From: Henckelia pumila
Taxonomy: Eukaryota; Streptophyta; Magnoliopsida; Lamiales; Gesneriaceae
Assembly (NCBI RefSeq): GCF_033568475.1
Contig: NC_133123.1
Coordinates: 159,727,753 to 159,791,752 of the forward strand
Direction of reading: 5' to 3'
DNA: 64,000 nt
This document shows, piece after piece, positions 44,694-53,300 of this stretch. Each line of letters opens with the position of its first letter. The stretch's first letter is position 1. The notes beneath the pieces are model-generated. The model was not told where the DNA came from. It searched no databases and worked only from the letters and a program-made list of their open reading frames with translations. Position numbers and translations under genes: made by a program.

Positions 44694-45580
44694 TGCATGG
44701 TCACTACACCTCCTATATAAAATAGTAAATCATTCTTGTTTGGGATGTAATATCCATCCATAATTGTTGCATTATTCATTTTTCGATAATCAATTACCAT
44801 TCTTTTTTTATCAGTGTCTTTCTTACTGACATAAAAGGCTGGTGAAGAGTGTGGAGTCTTGCTTGGGATGATTATCTTAAGTTTTAGTAATTCTTGAACC
44901 TCTTTTTCGAATATTTTTACATCATCCATGTTGCATCTTCTTGGTGCTTCACGGATTGTGATATTAGGGTCTTTAAGTTTTATTGAAGCAATGAATTATT
45001 TTCTTTTCTTAATTTTGTCCTGAGGATTTTCAGAACAAATATCATGAAATTTCTTCATGATTTCTTTTTCATGATTAATTGTTAAAATATTTTCTATTTT
45101 TAGTTATATTGGATTTGTATTTTGTTTATGAAAATTCTTTGTAAATCCTTCATTTCCTACACGAAATGCTGTTCGTATTTTAGGAATATAAATCATTGAT
45201 GATCCTTTGTTTAAAGTTATGTGATTTTCAAATTGTGTAAAAGGAAGATATTCTCTTAAAAAGTTATTTCCTATTATAATGTCCATTCCTGATTCTATTT
45301 GGTATATAATGGGTATTACAAATTTTGTTTCCTCAATTTTTATTTTTAATTTTTCTGCTACTGTATCAAGCATGATTATTAATCCATCTCCTATTCGAAC
45401 TTTTAATCCTTTATCATATTTCTTCCAATAATGATTTGGAAGTATATGTTTGCTTCCTAAACACATACTTGCTCCTGTATCAACATAAGCATGTATATAA
45501 TATGGTTTATGTTCTTTGATTTTAATTTGAATTTTTATATATATACTATTTGGATTGGTTTTGTTTTTATTATTATCCAT
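44694..45580 (-). pseudogene. Relic of an endogenous pararetrovirus (Caulimoviridae-like protease and RT start)
   Basis: On the minus strand an aspartic protease region (AYVDTGASMCLGSK; IGNNFLREYLPF) is followed in the same frame by the beginning of reverse transcriptase (EVQELLKLKIIIPSKTPHSS; RMVIDYRKMNN). The wording is of caulimovirid rather than gypsy type. In-frame stops lie at about 45104 and 44996. The RT is cut at about 44694 by the gypsy LTR, so active-site regions are absent. No movement protein, coat protein or other viral frame is in the window. It is a non-functional fossil. Confidence 0.85.
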
Positions 45581-45862
45581 TCTCTCATTTTTTTTTTAAA
45601 GAATTTTAAGAGATAAGGGTATAATTGGTATTTATAAACAAAAGTTTCTCTCTCTAGGGAGTTGAAAGTAAGTTTTATTTATGTAGGGATTTATAAATAA
45701 TTAATTATAAATTGGTTTAGGGAGTGATTGGCAATTAACCCTTAAAATAATTGCAGTTATAATTTAGTGGGATTTTGTTAAAATGAGCAGAAAATTGGTT
45801 TCAAAATGATTCGTCTTGTGTAATTGTCTAGTACATCTGTACATGCCGATTTTGTTATCACA
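45581..45862. other. AT-rich spacer
   Basis: No gene or repeat boundary recognised. It may be further decayed pararetrovirus sequence. Confidence 0.4.
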
Positions 45863-46051
45863 TCTATACTATTATATAAAAGTTGAGCACACTAGAATAA
45901 CTACCTTGAGGACACCAAAATTATTTATTCCACAATTACCCTTTCCTATCAACTACCCACTAAATCTCTTCCACTCCTCCATGTTTTACTTTTAAAAAAA
46001 ATATAAAAAATTTCTCTTTTACACACGCAAAGCATGTGCATTTTTTGCTAG
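45863..46051 (+). mobile_element. Non-autonomous mini-Helitron
   Basis: The element begins TCTATACTATTATATAAAAG after a host A. It ends with a hairpin (CACACGC-AAA-GCATGTG, one mismatch), about ten bases and CTAG before a host T. These are the Helitron end rules (A|TC ... hairpin ... CTRR|T, no target duplication). It is 189 bp with no coding capacity. Confidence 0.8.
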
Positions 46052-46077
46052 TACTAATTAAGCAACAAAACAATTGA

Positions 46078-46200
46078 TGAGTATCAATGAGTGGTCAAGT
46101 CGGTGAAGTAGGTGAATACTTCGCCAGTAGTCAGGTGTTCGATTCCCTGCGCAACACTATTTCAAATGGTTCTATTTAGTTGAGACGTTTTATGAATATA
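46078..46200 (+). mobile_element. tRNA-derived SINE-like sequence
   Basis: An A box-like TGGTCAAGTCGG (46092-46103) and a B box-like GGTGTTCGATTCCC (46134-46147) stand about 31 bp apart, as in RNA polymerase III promoters of tRNA-derived SINEs. The clover-leaf stems are not maintained, so it is not a functional tRNA. The right end is not defined. Confidence 0.5.
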
Positions 46201-47037
46201 GAAATATTGAAGTATAAATTCTAGAATAGAAAAAACATTTTCCTCGAAAATACATGCTCCAAAAAGTATTATGCCTTGGATATTTATAAACCAAACTTCC
46301 GAAAACATTTTTCATATAAAAACAAAGAACAAAATGGCTTCCATTCGGTGATTCTAATCCTAATTCCGGCCGTAACCGAATCGACCCGGAAATACTAGCA
46401 GTCTCACTATCTTAGAGAATCTTTCCTGCCTCCCGGGATCAGCTCGGGCTGTGACTAAAACGAGGCAAGTATCATGTCATATGCGTTACAGACATTTTGC
46501 CGAACATATTGTGGGCGGTCTTGTTCATGGGTGCCCTATGCCATTTCAATTTTTTTTAAAGTCTACATTTGCTGCATGCTCGAAAATGACCTAGCTAGTC
46601 ACCTAGTTGTGTTTAATTGATGTGTATTTGGAAAATTCCAAAGCTTTGAAAACCAATTGGTTATGTAAGACTGGTTGAAATTTAGTTAACTACAGATAAT
46701 TATTAGTGTATCAATTTTATTACATTAAAAATTTCGTTTAGAAAAAAAAATAATTTTGTTTAGTAATCAACATCTTAGGCTTGAGTGTCTATGTTAGGCT
46801 GGAATGATTTCGGAATATACATGCACGCAGCACACACAAAGTATTTTCATACTCATTAGCTTCATGTGAGAATGAGATTACTGAGAACATAACCATTGAA
46901 TTTTTTTTTTACTTTCTATATATGCATTTTTCTATAAGAACTAACATCATACAAATTGGGCTTGAAACAATTGCATTGCTTAAAATTAAGCAAATTGAAT
47001 AATTCACATAAATTCAGATCACGCACATTGACGTACA
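46201..47037. other. Spacer holding the matching copy of the gypsy-junction filler
   Basis: 46628-46717 matches 39471-39560. The rest lies downstream of the first NLR gene and includes a GC-richer stretch (46370-46520). No gene is evident. Confidence 0.6.
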
Positions 47038-49761
47038 TCAGTTAAATGCATGCATTTTTCTGTAAGAAAAGTTGGATCTAGAATGGCCTACAACTCGAAA
47101 GCTCTCATTTCCGTAGCTCTGTTGTGTCTCCAATATGCTCATTGCTGAATCAAAAGCAGAAGCTTTACAACCATTCAACTCGATCGTATCAAGTGTCGAA
47201 CTTTCTCCCAGCCCAGATGGTATCTCCAACAACTTGAAGCACCATTGAAGAATGAGATGCTCAAGACATGGAAAGTTTCCAGAGTCAGCTCTCCAATGGA
47301 TTAAATCTGAATCTTCAAGTAGCAAGAATTGTAGTCGACGAAACTCCCCTTTGTTCGGTTCCCATGTTGTCCCTAGGCAGGCATGATCTTTCAGTTTGAG
47401 AACTTCAAGATTCGGCAGCGAACCAACAGTGGCTAAATCATGCCAAGGAATCCCACATCCTCTTAAAGTTAACTTTTTCAGTGTGGGTGGGAAAGTAAAG
47501 TTAAACAAAGGGGGCAAAGTCCAGTTAACCAACCAATTGGTGCCTGGAACTAAACTGATCTTTAAAGCTTGGAGTTTATGCAAGTTCACAAGATTCTCAA
47601 ATTGATAGTATGACCAACCCTTTTCCTTGCAGCGTCGAGAATCATAAATAATATTCAGTTTCATAATGTTTCGGATTTTCCGCAACACATCCTTAGTGAG
47701 TTTCAAATCCCATATCCCTGAAAGAGTCTGGAGGTTTTCAAGAACGAAATATGTCTCGTTAGGATTGAATTTGACGGCAACTGGATCGAGTAAATAAGCT
47801 TTCTTGAACTTGACATGCCTTAAATGTGGCATCCTCCAGATTTCAAATGGCAAGAATTTCCCTTGCTTTGAACTCGAGTATTGATTGCTAATTAACGTTT
47901 GGAGATTCCAAAGCTTTGATATTGATGCTGGCATATCCTCTTTGCATGTGAAAGCTAGATACCGTAGGCTCAGAAGTTCCAAAATTTCATATGGGAACTG
48001 AAGAAATTCTACTTGGATGGCATCTAATACTCGGAGGAGTTTGAATTGTAGAAACAATTCTGATGAGATTTTGTGGTTTCCTATAGTTATGAAGGAACGG
48101 GCAAATGAAACCGATGGTGTCGAGCTAACGAGAAGATTATCCAGTATCGCCATTGGATGAATGCTTATACGACGCAGACAATGTAAACTGTTTGGGGACA
48201 CACTGAGGTATCTTTTCGTTACATACATAAAATTCTCCTTATTTGATTCTGTAACACAAAAGTCGCGCAAGAGATCGTGAATCTTGCAAGTTTTCAATCT
48301 CTTTCCAGAGTTTCGCTTAGACGGTAGAATCAAACTTCTTTCAATTAGTTCGTTCAAGCACCTCTCTGCCACCTCTTCCATGCTTTGTGATTGATCTTGA
48401 TTCAAGAAACCTTCGGCAACCCATAACTTGATGAGTTTTGAGACAGGGATCTCATGATCTTCCGGAAAAACTCCCATGTAAAGGAAACAAGCCCTCAAGT
48501 AGTGAGGAAGGTAGTTGTAACTCAGCTTTAGTATCTCGAAGCATTGATCAACGCTCGAAGTCACATTTTGTGCAACATTTTGCCATGCTTCTCGGGTCAT
48601 GTTTACCTTGGAGAGTAATCCACCAATCAGCACGACCGAGAGGGGAAGTCCTTGACACTTTTGGGCAATCTTTTTCCCTGTTTCTTGCAAATCTAAAGGG
48701 CAAGATTCATCTCCAAAAACCTTAGCACGAAGAAGTAGCCAACTTTGATCATTACTTAACAGAGATATCTGATAAACAAAACCAGAAGTGCTAGCAAAAG
48801 CAGCCACTTTACTAATCCTAGTGGTTAAAATGATTCGGCTTCCAGTATTATCATCTGGAAACATCCTTCTCACTTCATCCCACGGATCAGTATCCCAAAT
48901 ATCATCTATTATGATGAGATACCTGTTTCCCTTCAAAGCTTTGTACAGATGATGGCCTAATCGATCGTCACTTTCTTGATGCATGTAATCTGTCATCATT
49001 TTCATAGAACCTAGAAGGCCTAAAATGATACCTCGTGTACAATATGATTGAGATATAGTTGTCCAGGCATGGATATCAAAGTGATATGCAATAGATGAAT
49101 CGTTATAAACATTCGCAGCGAGAGTAGTCTTACCGATTCCTCCCATCCCTACAATTGAGATGACTTTGAGTGCAGATGGTCCTCCAGTAAGCTGATCCTT
49201 CATTCTAATGAAGTAATCATCGAATCCCACCATTGTGTTCTTGCTCATACTCGAATCAAGATTCGATGAAGAATTCAAGGAATGGTCAAAATCATCTGTA
49301 TGATGGAATTTGTCAATCTCTGTCTCCTTTTCCACTGAGGATTCACTTTCTTGTGTGGTATATACTTCCAACTGTTCCTTAAACTTTGTTACCTCTTGCA
49401 CTATGTAATCGATTTCTTGTCCGATAGTCAACAAATAATTCTTCTCCGTCTCCTTTCCATGATTATTGAACTTGGATCCTACAGAATTTTGAGCAGCAAC
49501 AACATCCATGCTCAAAGGGTGTGGATCAATTTGATGGAGAGCTACCGCATCTTCCGCTTCATACGCTGCATCTCTGATTCTTCTTTCCACGGTTTCGACA
49601 CTTTGATGTGATGAAACTTGCTCTAAAAACTGCTGCAGGAATCCAAGTTTTTCATTAAGAGAATCCATAAGCTGCCTCTCGTGAGGATTCGGATGTCGAT
49701 CTGGATGCAGCAGGATTTGCTCAAGTGTTAGCTTAAGAGAAAGTATGGCAGCATATGCCAT
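47038..49761 (-). CDS. R1-type CC-NB-LRR (NLR) resistance protein, 907 aa
   Basis: One open frame in a single exon. The N-terminal coiled-coil (about 1-170) has the EDVID-like motif AAYEAEDAV (65-73). NB-ARC motifs: P-loop VGMGGIGKTT (204-213), RNBS-A FDIHAWTTISQSY, kinase-2 YLIIIDDIWD (281-290), RNBS-B SRIILTTR, GLPL (371-374), RNBS-D CFLYMGVFPEDHEI, and an MHD equivalent IHDLLRD (494-500), where Met is replaced. The C-terminal third is LRR (LRVLDAIQVEFLQFP, LRYLAF, LQTLSGIWDL, LEVLKLKDHACLGT). Proteins of this kind are cytoplasmic sensors that trigger immunity on recognising a pathogen effector. All nucleotide-binding residues are present and there is no stop, so it is probably functional. 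The family is the Solanaceae/Lamiales R1 (late-blight type) group; its ligand cannot be inferred. Confidence 0.95.
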   Translation of the reverse strand: MAYAAILSLKLTLEQILLHPDRHPNPHERQLMDSLNEKLGFLQQFLEQVSSHQSVETVERRIRDAAYEAEDAVALHQIDPHPLSMDVVAAQNSVGSKFNNHGKETEKNYLLTIGQEIDYIVQEVTKFKEQLEVYTTQESESSVEKETEIDKFHHTDDFDHSLNSSSNLDSSMSKNTMVGFDDYFIRMKDQLTGGPSALKVISIVGMGGIGKTTLAANVYNDSSIAYHFDIHAWTTISQSYCTRGIILGLLGSMKMMTDYMHQESDDRLGHHLYKALKGNRYLIIIDDIWDTDPWDEVRRMFPDDNTGSRIILTTRISKVAAFASTSGFVYQISLLSNDQSWLLLRAKVFGDESCPLDLQETGKKIAQKCQGLPLSVVLIGGLLSKVNMTREAWQNVAQNVTSSVDQCFEILKLSYNYLPHYLRACFLYMGVFPEDHEIPVSKLIKLWVAEGFLNQDQSQSMEEVAERCLNELIERSLILPSKRNSGKRLKTCKIHDLLRDFCVTESNKENFMYVTKRYLSVSPNSLHCLRRISIHPMAILDNLLVSSTPSVSFARSFITIGNHKISSELFLQFKLLRVLDAIQVEFLQFPYEILELLSLRYLAFTCKEDMPASISKLWNLQTLISNQYSSSKQGKFLPFEIWRMPHLRHVKFKKAYLLDPVAVKFNPNETYFVLENLQTLSGIWDLKLTKDVLRKIRNIMKLNIIYDSRRCKEKGWSYYQFENLVNLHKLQALKISLVPGTNWLVNWTLPPLFNFTFPPTLKKLTLRGCGIPWHDLATVGSLPNLEVLKLKDHACLGTTWEPNKGEFRRLQFLLLEDSDLIHWRADSGNFPCLEHLILQWCFKLLEIPSGLGESSTLDTIELNGCKASAFDSAMSILETQQSYGNESFRVVGHSRSNFSYRKMHAFN

Positions 49762-50094
49762 TTCTAATGTTTACTCACTTGGACAAAATTGGTAGGATAC
49801 TTGGTTCTCATTGAAATTCTCATTTAACATGGCTAGCAGCTGCAAAAGTTGGACATGGGAATATGTTACAAGTTGGTATTTGTTAATTATAATTTTGTTT
49901 TAAAATAAGACATGTGGAGTGTTTAATGGAACCAAATTACAAGTTGGTCTTTGTTAATTATAATCTTATATAATATACCTTTGTGAAGTGTTTGTTAACT
50001 AGCATAAGCTAGCCACACTTTCGAGCATATGGGTTCCAGATTCCTAGAACAGGTCAAATTAAATTTGCACAGAGCACTATAACCCCTTGAATTA
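49762..50094. promoter_or_regulatory. Upstream region of the first NLR gene
   Basis: About 330 bp of AT-rich sequence before the start codon on the minus strand. A repeated ACAAGTTGGTNTTTGTTAATTATAAT motif occurs twice (near 49869 and 49931). No clear TATA box. Confidence 0.35.
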
Positions 50095-51476
50095 AATTAA
50101 TATGGAGTTATTTGCACCAAAATATTGAAAATGCACATTTTTCCCCTGTGAAATTTTAATAGGCATATTCAACCCTGACCTTTTAAAAAATTAGCACACT
50201 CGCCCCTTCAGATGAGTGATTGTTGCGCACGCGCCCCTCATGCGACTGGGCAAAGATTTTGATTTTTTTTTTTGCACCAAATACCCCTGTGAAATATTAA
50301 AAATGCATATTTGACCCCTGTGAAAATAATTTTTAAATCTTTTCAACCCATAGTACAAAATTTTTAATAAAATCCAATTATAAATATTTAGAAAACATTT
50401 TTTGTTTTATTAATTTTTATTTTTTTATTTTAAATGTATTATCATTAATTAATTATTTTTTAAAAAATATTATTATTTTATCCTGTTATCATTATTTTAT
50501 TAAATTCACTTTGTATTTCTAATTTTTTTCATTAAACATGCATTCATAAACAAGTATTTAAATAATTTCAAGTATTAAAATATTGAACTAAACTGATAAG
50601 TTCAAACATATTATTTTTTCTATTTATGACTATATATTATTGAACCAAAATTTAAATTTTTCGAGAATATGCATTGCACAATTTGTAATAAATAATAATA
50701 AAAAAACATGTTTATATAATTCTAAATCGAAAAGTGACATTCATGAATTTATCATTTGGTTGAATATTTTGGTATTTTTAGATATTTAAATCCTTATTTA
50801 TGAATCATGTTTAATGGAGAAGTTGAAAACAAGAAGTGATTTGATAAAATAATAATAACGGGATAAAGTAATAATTTTTTAAAAATAAATTAATTAAAAA
50901 TTAAAAATTAAAAATTAAAATAAAAATAAATAAAATTAAAAATGTATGGTACTTGTCACTTACTTATCATTTTGATTTAATATTTTGGTACTTTTAGGTA
51001 TTTAAATCTCGTTTATGAATGCATTTTTATTGGAAAAATTGGAAACAAGAAGAAATTTTAATAAAATAATGATAACAAGATAAAATAATAATATTTTTTA
51101 GAAAACAATTATATAATCATAATAAATTTAAAATAAAAAATAAAATTAATAAAACGAAAAATGTTTGCTAAATATTTTATAATTAGATTTTAATAAAAAT
51201 TGTGTATTATGAGTTGAATAGATTTAAAAATTATTTTCACAGGGATCAAATATGCATTTTTAATATTTCACAGGGGTATTTGGTGCAAAAAAAATATCAA
51301 AATCTTTGCACAGTCGCATGAGGGGCGCGTGCGCAACAATCACTCATCTAAAGAGGCGAGTGTGCTAATTTTTTAAAAGGTCAGGGTTGAAGATGCCTAT
51401 TAAAATTTCACAGGGAAGAAATGTGCATTTTCAATATTTCACAGGGGTGGTTGATGCAAATAACTCAATTAATATG
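50095..51476. mobile_element. Foldback MULE-type element with 10-bp target duplication
   Basis: Element 50105-51466 (1362 bp) has inverted arms of several hundred bp starting GAGTTATTTGCAYCAA at both ends. It is flanked by a perfect 10-bp repeat AATTAATATG (50095-50104 and 51467-51476). Ten-base duplications and very long terminal inverted repeats indicate a Mutator-like non-autonomous element. The arms contain CCCCTGTGAAATATT motifs and a conserved GCGCACGCGCCCCTCATGCG segment. The AT-rich centre has no transposase. Confidence 0.88.
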
Positions 51477-53300
51477 CCCCAAGATTTCTTAACATAATTT
51501 GTACCATGTTTTAAGTTACCAATTAACTTATCACAGTTTTAACAATTATTTTTTTAGTTTTTTCTAATAATAATAATAATTATTATTATTTTTAATTAGG
51601 AGACATGAATTAATTAAGATATGGGAATACTGGGAGGCGGCAACAATTTTCTTTTTAGAAAAAAGGATTTTACAATTTGAAATTATGTAAATAGAATTTT
51701 AAATATAAAGATTGTATAAAATAAATAGAATTTTAAATATAAAGATTGTATAAAATATATAGAAAAAAAATGTTGAAGAAATAACAAGAACGGAAAAACC
51801 GATTGATCTTTCTTTTTTTTTTTTCTTAAAGATAAAAATTAATGAAAAAACATAGGAAGAACGTAACAGAAAATGCAAGCAGAAATCAACAGGGAAAAAA
51901 ACACACCCACAAAAATAGAACAAAAAGAAGAAGGATCTTTCAATTAGCCCACTTCTTCCCTAAATATATGTACTATAATTAACAAATAATAACTGCATAA
52001 AATAAGTTTAAGGATTTAAACATTGGGTTATAAAATAGATTTAAAATTATAAAATTATCCTAAATACATTTTTAAAAGATTTTTATCAAAGACAATTAAG
52101 AACTTTGTAACCCAATTTGTAATTATTTTTGTACATATAGATTTTGCCAAGGTTAAAGCGATTCGCTTCATGGTCTTCCCATTTGTGAATTTACTTGACT
52201 ATCCTTTTTTCAATATTAAATAATTAATGTGTTTTTCTCTTTCAATAATTTATTTATGTGACTCTTCGCTTAACTATTATTTTAAAATTATATCTTGCAC
52301 TTATTTATTTACATTTAAATCTATTACATATATAAATAGGTTAGTTCATTTGTGAATTTACTTGACTAATCTTTTCTCATTATTAAATAATTAATGTGTT
52401 TTTCTCTTTCAATAGTTTATTTATGATACTCTTCACTTAACTAATTTATTTAGAAAGTATATCTTGCACTAATATTATAAGTATATCATGCACTCTTTCA
52501 AATATTAAAAAAAAATAAAATACTATTAATATTCTCTTAAATTTTTTTTATTTACGTGACTCCTTTTTCTTATTTGATTTCCTACAAAATATATTTAACT
52601 TATTTATTACACACTATTTTTTTGTTAATATTACAAGATAATTGTAAGATCAAACGTTTGCCTCTTTACCAAAAGTTATAGCTGATGGTAATGGTGCAAC
52701 TCAAATATTTTAAACCGCACAACAAGTAATATTTTTATTCTACACGTGGCAATTAGCTACAAATTATATGTTTAAATAAAATTATATGTCTTTTTTAGAT
52801 CTTCTAATTTTCTAATTTTTTATTCTACTTGTAGTCATTAACCATAAATTATATATTTAAATAAAAATATCAACTATATCATATTCATGTGTTTTGGTTT
52901 CCAATTTCTAAATTGATAGGCACAGACGTTATACAAATCTACTTCAGCAATCTTACCTTTGACTACTGAAACTCCTAGCAAACAACACACTATGATAATC
53001 AATATTGAAAATTTTGGGAAAGACTATTTCCTCATATAACGATTTTTTCGCACTTTATAAAAGATACAATAATTGTTTACGAAAAACAGTAGCACAAACA
53101 ATATTCTAAATTAAATTTGATCAAACGTTCTTTGCATGCTGGATCCAAGACTTGAGATTAACTATAAATGTTTGAGACTTTTGAAGATGATTTATTCCAA
53201 AAATGGTGACGAAAATAAATGCTTCAGTACGATCCAATAAATGAATTGTAATGAAAAAATAAATTGACTCATAACTAATAACATTATTTTTTAATGACTA
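51477..53300. other. AT-rich spacer between the NLR genes
   Basis: Very AT-rich. A direct repeat of about 120 bp appears at roughly 52183-52301 and 52342-52470 (TTTGTGAATTTACTTGACTA...). Otherwise nothing supportable. Confidence 0.5.

Noticed and set aside
46092..46147. A functional tRNA gene
   Set aside because: A and B boxes are present but the acceptor, D and anticodon stems do not pair.
51699..51923. 74-aa hydrophobic minus-strand frame as a membrane protein
   Set aside because: It arises from poly-A/T-rich DNA, with no codon structure or flanking signals.
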